A stretch of DNA of 64,000 nt from Ewingella sp963519305 (GCA_963519305.1 CAUQMS010000019.1:1-64000), one strand, 5' to 3'; numbered from the stretch's first letter, positions 8,898 through 17,311 are shown. Numbers and translations: made by a program. The notes: a model not told the origin generated them from the letters alone.

Positions 8898-9626
8898 ATG
8901 CAACTGACCGGTTCACGCACCACCGCAGATAAAAGAAACAGCAAAAACCGCCCGGAAGGGCTGGCTGAGCGGATCTACCAGCAACTGAAGGACGACATCT
9001 TTAATTTTCGCCTGCTGCCGGGCGACCGGTTCAGCGAAAACGACATTGCCGAACGCATGGAAACCAGCCGTACACCGGTGCGTCAGGCGCTGTTCTGGCT
9101 GGAGCGCGAAGGCTATGTCGAAGTTTTTTTCCGCAGCGGCTGGCAGGTCAGGCCGTTTGATTTCGACTATTTCGAACAGCTTTATGATCTGCGCATCGTG
9201 CTGGAGTTAGAGGCGGTGAAGCGTTTGTGTGCGCTGACAGTGCAGGCTCAGCCGGTGCAACTTGCGGGGCTGAAAAGCTTCTGGATTGAAGATCCACGCC
9301 TTGATGACGGCCAGACGGTGTCGCGCTTTGACGAAGCCTTTCATATGACGCTGGTTGAAGCAGCAGGCAATGCCGAAATGGCCCGCATCCACCGCGACCT
9401 GACGGAAAAAATCCGCATCATCCGCCGTCTGGATTTCACCAAAACGTCGCGGGTCGATGCCACGTATCACGAACACGCAAGCATTCTGCTTGCCATCTTG
9501 CAACAGCAAACCGGGGAGGCCCAACGCCAGCTACACGACCACATTGCCGTCAGTAAAGCCGAGGTGCGCAAAATCACCCTGCATATGCTGCACCAGGCCA
9601 GAAATGATGAGGGCAACCCATCATGA
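8898..9626 (+). CDS. GntR-family (FCD domain) transcriptional regulator
   Basis: 242-aa regulator with an N-terminal GntR winged helix (~17-85: GLAERIYQQLKDDIFNFRL..., SENDIAERMETSRTPVRQAL) and a C-terminal all-helical FCD effector domain (~95-235, with DEAFHMTLVEAAGN and TYHEHASILLAIL contributing likely metal-binding His residues). It lies between urea carboxylase and the urea transporter on the same strand, 20 bp after the former. A role in controlling this operon in response to urea, allophanate or a related metabolite is inferred from position only. The ATG at 8898 follows AGGAAAC. The in-frame extension upstream overlaps urea carboxylase and was discarded. Confidence 0.85.
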   Translation: MQLTGSRTTADKRNSKNRPEGLAERIYQQLKDDIFNFRLLPGDRFSENDIAERMETSRTPVRQALFWLEREGYVEVFFRSGWQVRPFDFDYFEQLYDLRIVLELEAVKRLCALTVQAQPVQLAGLKSFWIEDPRLDDGQTVSRFDEAFHMTLVEAAGNAEMARIHRDLTEKIRIIRRLDFTKTSRVDATYHEHASILLAILQQQTGEAQRQLHDHIAVSKAEVRKITLHMLHQARNDEGNPS

Positions 9627-9711
9627 CTTTTTTAAAAATCTTTTCGACTTACACCATAACAGTATTCTCTTAACTCATTTAAATCACAGCGTTTTTACAG
9701 AGGATTCATCT

Positions 9712-10980
9712 ATGCATCGTCGACATTTTATTAAAGCCTTCACCCTCTCCGCCACCGTGGTCAGCATGGGTTTAGCCTGGAGCGCACAGGCGGCAGACAC
9801 CATCAAAGTCGGTATCATGCATTCGCTTTCCGGCACCATGGCGATTTCTGAAACGCCGCTGAAAGACATCGCGCTGATGACCATTGACGACATCAACGCC
9901 CACGGTGGCGTGCTCGGCAAAAAACTCGAACCGGTGGTGGTTGATCCGGCCTCCAACTGGCCGCTGTTCGCCGAAAAAGCCCGCCAGCTGCTGACGCAGG
10001 ATAAAGTCGCCGTGGTGTTCGGCTGCTGGACGTCGGTATCACGTAAATCCGTGCTGCCGGTGTTTGAAGAGCTGAACGGACTGCTGTTCTATCCGGTGCA
10101 GTACGAAGGCGAAGAGATGTCGCCAAACGTGTTCTATACCGGTGCCGCGCCCAACCAGCAGGCGATCCCGGCGGTGGAATATCTGATGAGTGAAGACGGC
10201 GGCGCGGCCAAGCGCTTCTTCCTGCTCGGCACCGACTACGTGTATCCGCGCACCACTAACAAAATTCTGCGCGCCTTCCTGCACTCCAAAGGCGTGAAAG
10301 ACAGTGATATCGAAGAGGTCTATACGCCATTCGGTTACAGCGATTATCAGACCATCGTCTCCAACATTAAGAAATTCTCCGCAGGCGGCAAAACAGCGGT
10401 GATCTCCACCATCAACGGCGATTCCAACGTACCCTTCTACAAAGAGCTGGCGAACCAAGGCGTGAAAGCGACTGACGTACCGGTGGTGGCGTTCTCGGTT
10501 GGCGAAGAAGAGCTGCGCGGCATCGACACCAAACCACTGGTAGGCGACCTCGCGGCGTGGAACTACTTTGAGTCTGTCGATAACCCAACCAACAAGAAAT
10601 TCGTCGCCGAATGGAAGGCTTACGCCAAAGCCCACAAACTGCCAAACGCAGACTCTGCGGTCACCAACGACCCGATGGAAGCGACCTACGTCGGCATCCA
10701 TATGTGGGCGCAGGCCGTTGAGAAAGCGGGGACGACCGACGTCGACAAAGTCCGCGCCGCCATGGCCGGGCAGACCTTCGCCGCACCGTCTGGTTTCACG
10801 CTGACCATGGATGCGACCAACCATCACCTGCATAAACCGGTAATGATCGGCGAAATCGAAGCCAACGGGCAGTTCAACGTAGTCTGGCAGACCGACAAAC
10901 CGATCCGCGCCCAGCCGTGGAGTCCTTACATTGCGGGGAATGATAAGAAGCCAGATACACCGGTGAAAACCACTAATTAG
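9712..10980 (+). CDS. urtA: Urea ABC transporter substrate-binding protein UrtA
   Basis: 422-aa periplasmic binding protein of the high-affinity urea/short-chain amide transporter. A twin-basic N terminus (MHRRHFIKAF) and hydrophobic stretch end in AQA before ADTIKVGIMHSLSG, the start of the mature type I periplasmic-binding fold. Signature stretches include the VFGCWTSVSRKSVLPVFE and LLFYPVQYEGEE ligand-binding strands of UrtA/AmiC-type proteins. The ATG at 9712 follows AGAGGA. The longer open frame to 9457 overlaps the GntR gene and is a shadow. The stop codon TAG abuts, and shares its G with, the left end of the large non-coding repeat element, so urtA is separated from urtB by about 630 bp. 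Confidence 0.95.
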   Translation: MHRRHFIKAFTLSATVVSMGLAWSAQAADTIKVGIMHSLSGTMAISETPLKDIALMTIDDINAHGGVLGKKLEPVVVDPASNWPLFAEKARQLLTQDKVAVVFGCWTSVSRKSVLPVFEELNGLLFYPVQYEGEEMSPNVFYTGAAPNQQAIPAVEYLMSEDGGAAKRFFLLGTDYVYPRTTNKILRAFLHSKGVKDSDIEEVYTPFGYSDYQTIVSNIKKFSAGGKTAVISTINGDSNVPFYKELANQGVKATDVPVVAFSVGEEELRGIDTKPLVGDLAAWNYFESVDNPTNKKFVAEWKAYAKAHKLPNADSAVTNDPMEATYVGIHMWAQAVEKAGTTDVDKVRAAMAGQTFAAPSGFTLTMDATNHHLHKPVMIGEIEANGQFNVVWQTDKPIRAQPWSPYIAGNDKKPDTPVKTTN

Positions 10981-11575
10981 GGCTTGCAGCCCAGACCCGC
11001 TAAAACCTTGGGCTCGCCGCCCAAACTGGCCCAAAGGAGGCATAAACGTGCCTCCTTTGGAATCCTGCGTTTTTTCACTGAGACACCGACAGCTTCGCGC
11101 CATACAGGCACCGTGTTCCAGGAGCATCCGTTCTCGCCGCAAAATCCCGCCGCAACGCGGTGCCTTCGCGGCGGGTTCGAGCCATAGGTCTCGAACCTCT
11201 TGCTCAGCGGAATTTTTGACTGCGGCCTAATGGCTATATAAGTCAAAAAAAATAGCAGAGCAAGTCTGTTTTGACCTTAAAAATGCCTCAAAGGCGCAGT
11301 CAAAACGGCGTCGAATGAACGGTGAGAAACCGCACGGGTCTTTTTTCGGGCGGGTCCGAACCTGAAATGAGAGCACCGCGCAGCGGCGGCGTTTGCGCCG
11401 TGAACGGAAGTCTCTGAAACACGTTCCCTGCCAGCAGCGGTAGCTGTCGGTGTCACAAACAAAAAGGCGCGGGATGTCCAGAAGGGGCGCGCCTTGGCGC
11501 TCCTTCTGGGCGGGTGTGGGCTGCAAGCCCGCGGTTTACGAGCCCAAGGTCTGAGCGGGTGTGGGCTGCAAGCCC
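10980..11575 (+). repeat. Large non-coding structured repeat, copy A (between urtA and urtB)
   Basis: A 596-bp element with 37-nt inverted ends: 10980-11016 pairs with 11539-11575 at 34 of 37 positions. Reading left to right it holds: hairpin H1 (TTGGGC/GCCCAA, 11008-11024); H2 (12-bp stem CCAAAGGAGGCA with loop TAAACG, 11031-11060); a long-range stem 11136-11150 with 11207-11226 enclosing hairpin GGTTCGAG/CTCGAACC (11174-11197); a conserved block around 11300-11400; and a 13-bp terminal hairpin (11478-11509). A perfect 26-bp direct repeat lies at 11510-11535 and 11555-11580. Copy B (57430-58076) has the same hairpins in the same order with compensatory changes. Short open frames here show no family resemblance and I consider the element non-coding. 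Confidence 0.85.
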
Positions 11576-11612
11576 GCGGTCTTAGGAATACAACTTTTAT
11601 GGCGAAGACATA

Positions 11613-13181
11613 ATGAAAACTTTACTTCGATCTCTGATTTTCCTGCTTGGCTGCCTGCCATGGCTTGTTCACGCCAGTTCAGCCAACGAATTTGCTGCCG
11701 CCAGCCGCAGCCAGCAGGCCACGTTATTGCAACAATGGGCGGCGGATCCGCAACCGGAACGTTTGCCGCTGCTTGAGGCGCTGAAGCAGGAAAACGTCGT
11801 GATCGACGACGCTAAACACGCCTTCATCCAAAACGGTGACCAGCTCACGCCACTGGACGGCGATGCCAAACCGCAGGGCGGCACCAAAAAAGTGTGGCTG
11901 AACAACCGCCTGCGGATTCTGATCGCCAACGCGCTTTCCGCACACCGGTTGGTCAGCACCAACAGCAGCGTGCGTTTACAGGCGGCGAAATCCTTGCAAC
12001 GTGAAGCGCAGGCCGATCAGCTGCCGTTGCTGACGCATCGTTTTGAGGTGGAAAAAGACAGTGCGGTGCATGACGCGCTGGCTATCGCGCTGGCGAATTT
12101 ACAGCTGGCAGATACCAATCCACAGGTACGCCTGAAAGCCGTCGAGCTGCTCGGCACGTCCGGTGATCCGGACACGCAGGGGCGTCTGCAAAGTTTGACC
12201 GACCCGAAAACTGAAGCCGACGCTACGGTGCGCGCCGCCGCCGTTGTCAGCCTGAAAGCGGTGCAGCACCGGTTGCTGATAGGCGATCTGCTCGGGCAGG
12301 CGTTTACCGGTTTGTCGCTCGGCTCGATTTTGCTGCTGGCGGCGCTGGGGCTGGCGATCACTTATGGCCTGCTTGGCGTGATTAACATGGCACACGGCGA
12401 GATGCTGATGCTCGGCTCCTACTCGACGTATATGGTGCAGTCGTTGTTTCAGCACTACGCGCCGGGGCTGCTGGCGCTTTATCCGCTGGTCGCTCTGCCG
12501 GTGGCATTTTTCGTCACCGCCGGGATCGGCATGGCGCTGGAGCGCACGGTGATCCGCCATTTATATGGCCGCCCGCTAGAAACGCTGCTGGCGACCTGGG
12601 GCATCAGCCTGATTCTGATTCAGGGCGTGCGCATGTTGTTTGGCGCGCAGAACCTCGAAGTCGCCAATCCGGGCTGGCTCTCCGGCGGCATTCAACTGCT
12701 GCCAAATCTGGTGCTGCCGTACAACCGCATCGCGGTGATCATTTTCGTGCTGCTGGTGCTCGCCCTCACGTGGCTGCTGCTCAATAAAACGCGCCTCGGC
12801 ATGAACGTGCGGGCCGTCACGCAAAACCGCGCGATGGCTGCCTGCTGTGGCGTGCCGACCGGCCGCGTCGATATGTTGGCGTTCGGCCTCGGCTCCGGCA
12901 TCGCGGGCTTAGGCGGCGTGGCGCTTTCGCAGCTCGGTAACGTCGGCCCTGAACTCGGTCAGGGTTACATCATCGACTCCTTCCTGGTGGTGGTGCTCGG
13001 CGGCGTCGGCCAGCTGGCGGGGACGGTGGTGGCGGCCTTCGGGCTCGGCATTGTGAACAAAATTCTTGAACCGGAAATCGGTGCAGTACTGGGGAAAATC
13101 TTGATCCTCGCGCTGATCATCCTGTTTATCCAGAAACGTCCACAGGGACTGTTCGCCTTCAAAGGCAGGGTGATTGACTGA
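11613..13181 (+). CDS. urtB: Urea ABC transporter permease UrtB
   Basis: 522-aa permease of the branched-chain amino acid/urea ABC family. A signal-like segment (1-22) is followed by a ~200-residue hydrophilic HEAT-like region (RLQAAKSLQREAQ..., VRLKAVELLGTSGD), then about eight membrane helices from ~residue 225 (GLSLGSILLLAALGLAITYG, GVINMAHGEMLMLG). The long N-terminal extension is characteristic of proteobacterial UrtB. Its stop codon overlaps the urtC start by one base (TGATG), so the pair is translationally coupled. It lies 32-37 bp after copy A of the non-coding repeat, whose RNA structure may affect how much transcript reaches it. Confidence 0.93.
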   Translation: MKTLLRSLIFLLGCLPWLVHASSANEFAAASRSQQATLLQQWAADPQPERLPLLEALKQENVVIDDAKHAFIQNGDQLTPLDGDAKPQGGTKKVWLNNRLRILIANALSAHRLVSTNSSVRLQAAKSLQREAQADQLPLLTHRFEVEKDSAVHDALAIALANLQLADTNPQVRLKAVELLGTSGDPDTQGRLQSLTDPKTEADATVRAAAVVSLKAVQHRLLIGDLLGQAFTGLSLGSILLLAALGLAITYGLLGVINMAHGEMLMLGSYSTYMVQSLFQHYAPGLLALYPLVALPVAFFVTAGIGMALERTVIRHLYGRPLETLLATWGISLILIQGVRMLFGAQNLEVANPGWLSGGIQLLPNLVLPYNRIAVIIFVLLVLALTWLLLNKTRLGMNVRAVTQNRAMAACCGVPTGRVDMLAFGLGSGIAGLGGVALSQLGNVGPELGQGYIIDSFLVVVLGGVGQLAGTVVAAFGLGIVNKILEPEIGAVLGKILILALIILFIQKRPQGLFAFKGRVID

Positions 13182-14254
13182 TGAGCCAACCTCTAACCAT
13201 AACCGGCGTGCAAAAAGCGCCGAAAATTGCGATTGCCGTGGGCGTTCTGGTACTGGCCGTACTCATTATCATGCCGTTTCTGGCGCTGCTGCCGGCGGAG
13301 AATCCGCTGTCGATCTCCACGTACACACTGACGCTGGTCGGCAAGATCCTGTGCTATGCGATCGTCGCGATCGCCCTCGATCTGGTGTGGGGCTATGCCG
13401 GTTTGCTGTCGCTCGGGCACGGGCTGTTTTTCGCCCTCGGCGGCTACGCGATGGGCATGTATTTGATGCGTCAGACGGCGGGCAGTGGCCTGCCTGCCTT
13501 CATGTCGTTTCTCTCATGGACTGAACTGCCGTGGTTCTGGGCCGGTACCCAACATTTTGCGTGGGCGCTGTGCCTGATCGTGCTGGTGCCGGGCGCACTG
13601 GCGTTTGTGTTCGGCTACTTCGCTTTCCGTTCCAAAATCAAAGGCGTCTATTTTTCCATCATGACGCAGGCACTGACCTACGCAGGTATGCTGCTTTTTT
13701 TCCGCAATGAAACAGGGTTTGGCGGCAATAACGGCTTCACCGGTTTCACCACTCTGCTCGGGTTTCAGGTCACCGCCACCGGCACCCGCATCGGGTTATT
13801 TTTGATGACCGTGTTGGTGCTGGTCTTCAGCCTGGCGCTCGGCTTTGCGCTGGCGCGCAGTAAATATGGCCGCGTGCTGACCGCCGTGCGCGACGCCGAA
13901 AACCGGCTGATTTTCTGCGGCTACGATCCGAAAGGGTTCAAGCTGTTCGTCTGGACGGTATCCGCGATGCTGTGCGGACTGGCGGGCGCACTGTATGTGC
14001 CGCAGGTCGGCATTATCAACCCCGGAGAAATGTCGCCTACCAACTCCATTGAAGCCGCCATCTGGGTGGCACTCGGCGGGCGCGGCACGCTGATCGGCCC
14101 GATTCTCGGCGCGGGCATCGTCAACGGCACGAAAAGCTGGTTCACCGTCGCCATCCCCGAATACTGGCAGTTTGTGCTCGGCGGCATGTTCATTGTGGTG
14201 ACGCTTTTTCTGCCGCAAGGCGTGATTGGCCTGCTGCGCAAGAGGAAATCCTGA
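13181..14254 (+). CDS. urtC: Urea ABC transporter permease UrtC
   Basis: 357-aa second permease subunit, LivM-like, with about nine to ten hydrophobic segments. Diagnostic stretches include ALDLVWGYAGLLSLGHGLFFALGGY and AVRDAENRLIFCGYDPKGFKLFVW, the latter being the cytoplasmic coupling loop that docks on the ATPases. It overlaps urtB by one base upstream and urtD by one base downstream, indicating a tightly coupled operon. Length is typical of UrtC. Confidence 0.94.
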   Translation: MSQPLTITGVQKAPKIAIAVGVLVLAVLIIMPFLALLPAENPLSISTYTLTLVGKILCYAIVAIALDLVWGYAGLLSLGHGLFFALGGYAMGMYLMRQTAGSGLPAFMSFLSWTELPWFWAGTQHFAWALCLIVLVPGALAFVFGYFAFRSKIKGVYFSIMTQALTYAGMLLFFRNETGFGGNNGFTGFTTLLGFQVTATGTRIGLFLMTVLVLVFSLALGFALARSKYGRVLTAVRDAENRLIFCGYDPKGFKLFVWTVSAMLCGLAGALYVPQVGIINPGEMSPTNSIEAAIWVALGGRGTLIGPILGAGIVNGTKSWFTVAIPEYWQFVLGGMFIVVTLFLPQGVIGLLRKRKS

Positions 14255-15060
14255 TGAGCCCGATGACCATGACCGAAGAGCTGTTCACTCAGCCACATCT
14301 GGCGGACAGGCACCGCGAACAGACCGACCCGATTTTGCAGCTGCAAAATATCAACGTCAGCTTTGACGGCTTTAAAGCACTGACCAATTTGTCGCTGAAT
14401 ATTGGCGTCGGCGAGTTGCGCTGCGTGATCGGTCCGAACGGTGCGGGAAAGACCACGCTGATGGACGTCATCACCGGCAAAACCCGCCCGCAGAGCGGCA
14501 GCGTGTTTTACGATCAGCGAACCGATCTCACTAAACTGAACCCGGTGCAGATTGCGCAATCGGGCATTGGCCGTAAATTCCAGAAACCTACAGTATTTGA
14601 AGCGCTGACCGTATTCGAAAATCTGGAGATTGCACAGAAAACCAATAAATCGGTGTGGGCCTGTCTGCGCGCCAAAATGAACAGTGAACAGCGCGACCGT
14701 ATCGATGAAATGCTCGGCACGCTGCGGCTGACGGCGGAACGCCATCGCCCGGCCGGTTTGCTGTCGCATGGGCAAAAGCAGTTTCTGGAAATCGGCATGT
14801 TGCTGGTGCAGGAGCCGCATTTGCTGCTGCTCGACGAACCGGCCGCAGGCATGACCGACGCTGAAACTGAGTACACCGCCGAACTGTTTAAACAGCTTTC
14901 CGGCAAGCATTCGCTGATGGTGGTCGAGCACGACATGGGTTTTGTGGAGAGCATTGCCGACCACGTCACCGTGCTGCATCAGGGGCAGGTACTGGCGGAG
15001 GGTTCACTCAGGCAGGTGCAGTCTAACGAGCAGGTTATCGATGTCTACCTAGGACGCTGA
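14254..15060 (+). CDS. urtD: Urea ABC transporter ATP-binding protein UrtD
   Basis: 268-aa ATPase, LivG-like. Walker A is GPNGAGKTT (60-68), the signature is LLSHGQKQFLEIG, Walker B is LLLLDEPAAGM, and the switch His lies in VVEHDMGFV. The first ~25 residues before the ABC domain are unusually polar and poorly conserved, so the true start could be one of the first two in-frame ATGs (MSPMTM). The 1-base overlap with urtC supports the first. It pairs with UrtE to energise urea uptake. Confidence 0.94.
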   Translation: MSPMTMTEELFTQPHLADRHREQTDPILQLQNINVSFDGFKALTNLSLNIGVGELRCVIGPNGAGKTTLMDVITGKTRPQSGSVFYDQRTDLTKLNPVQIAQSGIGRKFQKPTVFEALTVFENLEIAQKTNKSVWACLRAKMNSEQRDRIDEMLGTLRLTAERHRPAGLLSHGQKQFLEIGMLLVQEPHLLLLDEPAAGMTDAETEYTAELFKQLSGKHSLMVVEHDMGFVESIADHVTVLHQGQVLAEGSLRQVQSNEQVIDVYLGR

Positions 15061-15083
15061 GGCTTTTTCTGAGGGAAATACGC

Positions 15084-15782
15084 ATGTTGCAAGTTAATGA
15101 ACTGAATCAGTTTTACGGTGGCAGCCACATTCTGCGCGGCCTGTCGTTTGAGGCAAAAGTCGGCGAAGTCACCTGCCTGCTCGGGCGCAACGGCGTGGGT
15201 AAAACCACGCTGCTTAAATGCCTGATGGGGTTAATCCCCGCGAAATCCGGCACTATCAGCTGGCAGGATCAGGTGATTAATAACCGCAAACCGCATCAAC
15301 GCGTGCAGGCAGGGATTGCCTATGTGCCGCAAGGACGCGAAATTTTTCCGCGTCTGACGGTGGAGGAAAACCTGCTGATGGGCCTGTCGCGCTTTTCCGG
15401 CAGCAACGCAAAACAGGTGCCGGATGAAATCTATCACCTGTTCCCGGTCCTGCTGGAAATGAAGCATCGCCGCGGCGGTGATTTGTCCGGCGGTCAGCAG
15501 CAGCAGCTGGCGATTGGCCGCGCACTGGCCTGCAAACCGGGATTGTTGATTCTCGACGAACCGACCGAAGGCATTCAGCCTTCGGTCATCAAAGAGATTG
15601 GCGCGGTCATCAAACAGCTGGCTGCCAAGGGCGACATGGCGATTTTGCTGGTCGAGCAATTCTACGATTTCGCCGCCGATCTGGCCGACAGCTATCTGGT
15701 GATGTCACGCGGCAACATCGTCAAACGCGGGCGCGGAGAAGACATGGAAGCAGAGAATGTGCGGGGTCTGGTGGCGATTTAA
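15084..15782 (+). CDS. urtE: Urea ABC transporter ATP-binding protein UrtE
   Basis: 232-aa ATPase, LivF-like. Walker A is GRNGVGKTT (34-42), the signature is DLSGGQQQQLAIGRAL, Walker B is LLILDEPTEGI, and the switch region is VEQFYDF. It follows urtD by 23 bp with a GAGGGAAA ribosome-binding sequence, and is the last gene of the urea operon. A weak terminator-like hairpin with a T run follows at 15820-15843. Confidence 0.94.
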   Translation: MLQVNELNQFYGGSHILRGLSFEAKVGEVTCLLGRNGVGKTTLLKCLMGLIPAKSGTISWQDQVINNRKPHQRVQAGIAYVPQGREIFPRLTVEENLLMGLSRFSGSNAKQVPDEIYHLFPVLLEMKHRRGGDLSGGQQQQLAIGRALACKPGLLILDEPTEGIQPSVIKEIGAVIKQLAAKGDMAILLVEQFYDFAADLADSYLVMSRGNIVKRGRGEDMEAENVRGLVAI

Positions 15783-15819
15783 CCCAGGCTGACTTATCGC
15801 AAGACAAACGTTAACTTTT

Positions 15820-15843
15820 CAGCCAAATTTGAGCTGGTTTTTT
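15820..15843 (+). terminator. Possible terminator after urtE
   Basis: Short stem CAGC...GCTG followed by seven T residues, about 40 bp after the urtE stop. The stem is weak but the U-tract is clear. Confidence 0.45.
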
Positions 15844-15872
15844 CATATATGGCTGGAAAGGATACAAACAGC

Positions 15873-16253
15873 ATGAAAATCAAAAGTCAGGAAGCGCTGG
15901 TTCGCCAACGCAAACGCTGGATAAAGCTCGCCTTACTGCTGGCGGTCATTGCCGGGTGCTATCAGTGGTGGAAGCAGGGAAAATTAATTTCCGAAACATG
16001 GAGCCCTAACAAGCAATATGTGGTGCGCGAATACCGGACATTCAATTTTATTCCGCGTATGACGATGCCGGGCGACGGCGGGCATTACTCCGGTTACCTT
16101 CGCGTCTATAACCGCGACGGCAAGCTGTTCTACGAAGAGTACTCCAACTTGCTCGATTTCATCGAAGGGCCGTTTTGGGCCAAAGAAGGGGTCTACTGGA
16201 TGGGCAATGATTACCAGGACATCGTGAGATTGCCGACGCCGCCGGTGGATTGA
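15873..16253 (+). CDS. Uncharacterised single-pass membrane-anchored protein
   Basis: 126-aa protein I do not recognise by name. A basic N terminus (KIKSQEALVRQRKRWIK) is followed by one membrane helix (LALLLAVIAGCYQWW), then a ~95-residue domain predicted to be outside the cytoplasm and rich in aromatic residues (WSPNKQYVVREYR, YSGYLRVYNRDGKLFYEEYSN). ATG 15873 has GGAAAGG 11 bp upstream. The ATG at 15849 lacks a ribosome-binding site and would add eight residues. It resembles small enterobacterial hypothetical inner-membrane proteins whose outer part looks beta-rich. It stands alone between the urea operon and a bidirectional terminator. Confidence 0.7.
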   Translation: MKIKSQEALVRQRKRWIKLALLLAVIAGCYQWWKQGKLISETWSPNKQYVVREYRTFNFIPRMTMPGDGGHYSGYLRVYNRDGKLFYEEYSNLLDFIEGPFWAKEGVYWMGNDYQDIVRLPTPPVD

Positions 16254-16266
16254 GTCTTTTAGACAC

Positions 16267-16294
16267 AAAAAAGCCGCGACGTGCGCGGCTTTTT
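16267..16294. terminator. Bidirectional terminator between convergent genes
   Basis: AAAAAAGCCGCG-ACGTG-CGCGGCTTTTT, with a T run on either strand. It lies between the converging 126-aa protein gene and the GlsB-type gene. Confidence 0.8.
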
Positions 16295-16315
16295 ACGATG
16301 TCTTTTCGCGGGTGA

Positions 16316-16564
16316 TCAGCTGCGAATTTTACGGTAGATGAACAGCACCACCAGCGCGCCGATCACGGCGACGATAAAGCTGCCGAAGTTGAAACCATCG
16401 ACGCGGCCAAAGCCGAAGAACGTACTGATATAACCACCGACCACGGCCCCGACGACGCCCAGAACTACGGTCAGGATAAACCCGCCGCCATCTTTACCCG
16501 GCATGATCCATTTCGCCAAAATACCCGCAATCAGACCAAAGATAATCCAGGATAAAATTCCCAT
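16316..16564 (-). CDS. GlsB/YeaQ/YmgE family stress membrane protein
   Basis: 82-aa, very hydrophobic protein with three membrane segments and the family start MGILSWIIFGLIAGILAKW, then the central Gly-rich GGGFILTVVLGVVGAVVGGY. This transglycosylase-associated family of small inner-membrane proteins is linked to envelope or stationary-phase stress; no precise activity is known. The start at 16564 was chosen because GGAGGAG lies 7 bp upstream. The longer frame adds five residues with no ribosome-binding site. Confidence 0.85.
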   Translation of the reverse strand: MGILSWIIFGLIAGILAKWIMPGKDGGGFILTVVLGVVGAVVGGYISTFFGFGRVDGFNFGSFIVAVIGALVVLFIYRKIRS

Positions 16565-16970
16565 TTTTAACTCCTCCAAATAAATTCCATTTCCGTGAAT
16601 GTTGTTGAGCCTTTACGGCATAAACAGTACGGAACGAATGTCGTTCTGTTTTCGGCGCTGTGAATAATCAACCGTAAAACGTTTTTCTTACCCTACACAG
16701 TGAAGTCTAGCAGAGATCCACAAACCCGCTCAAAATCAGGAGGAAAGAGAATTAATCGTCAATTTATGCTCTCTTTTTAAACCGGTGTAAGGCTTCTCTG
16801 CGTTTCGTCAACCGGACGCAGCGGGCTGTAAAATTGCGTAAAAAATAGCCCAAATTTTTTGAATGACTTCCTCAAATCAATCCGTTTTTCATCTGCGCCA
16901 GACAGGCCTATTATTCACACATCGAAAGGCAACCACCTTTCTAACTCATAACCTGAATGGAATAATCATC
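16565..16970. other. 406-bp intergenic region, no gene seen
   Basis: Divergent region between the GlsB-type gene and the BhsA-like gene. It is AT-rich and probably carries both promoters. A small inverted repeat GAACGA-ATG-TCGTTC lies near 16635-16649. I see no RNA gene or convincing open frame. Confidence 0.6.
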
Positions 16971-17228
16971 ATGAAAAACGTCAAAATTTTTGCTGTAGCT
17001 GCGACCCTTTCCCTGATCTCTTTCGGTAGTTTTGCTGCTGAGCAGGTTTCCCAACCCGCTGACGGCGCACAGAAAATCGGCGTGATCTCGGTAGCAGGTC
17101 CAACCACTCTGGGTGGTCTGGAAAATAAACTGGCCGCTCAGGCAAGTGACGCGGGCGCTTCTTCTTTCCGCATCATCTCCGTGACAGGTAACAACCGTAT
17201 GCACGCAGACGCTGAAATCTACAAATAA
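16971..17228 (+). CDS. BhsA/McbA-like periplasmic stress protein (YdgH/DUF1471 domain)
   Basis: 85-aa secreted protein. Residues 1-23 form a signal peptide (MKNVKIFAVAATLSLISFGSF, cleavage after AFA/AA). The mature part has the YdgH/BhsA fold pattern: QKIGVISVAGPTTLGGLENKLAAQASDAGASSFRI followed by NNRMHADAEIYK, the near-universal ending of these paralogues. The family includes BhsA, McbA and YjfN and is induced by peroxide, acid, metal or biofilm signals. Which paralogue this is cannot be decided. A strong terminator follows at 17262-17311. Confidence 0.85.
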   Translation: MKNVKIFAVAATLSLISFGSFAAEQVSQPADGAQKIGVISVAGPTTLGGLENKLAAQASDAGASSFRIISVTGNNRMHADAEIYK

Positions 17229-17261
17229 GCCTGTTTAGCCCGTAAAAACCCTCCTGTGAGC

Positions 17262-17311
17262 AAAAAGCCTGCGGAAAGCATCGTCCAACGATGTCTCTCC
17301 ACAGGCTTTTT
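17262..17311 (+). terminator. Terminator of the BhsA-like gene
   Basis: AAAAAGCCTGCGGA pairs with TCCACAGGCTTTTT around an inner GCATCGT/ACGATGT stem, with a T tract at the end. Confidence 0.8.

Noticed and set aside
10977..11587. TTAGG target-site duplication around repeat copy A as proof of transposition
   Set aside because: Five bases with slightly offset ends could be chance, and no matching duplication is evident at copy B.
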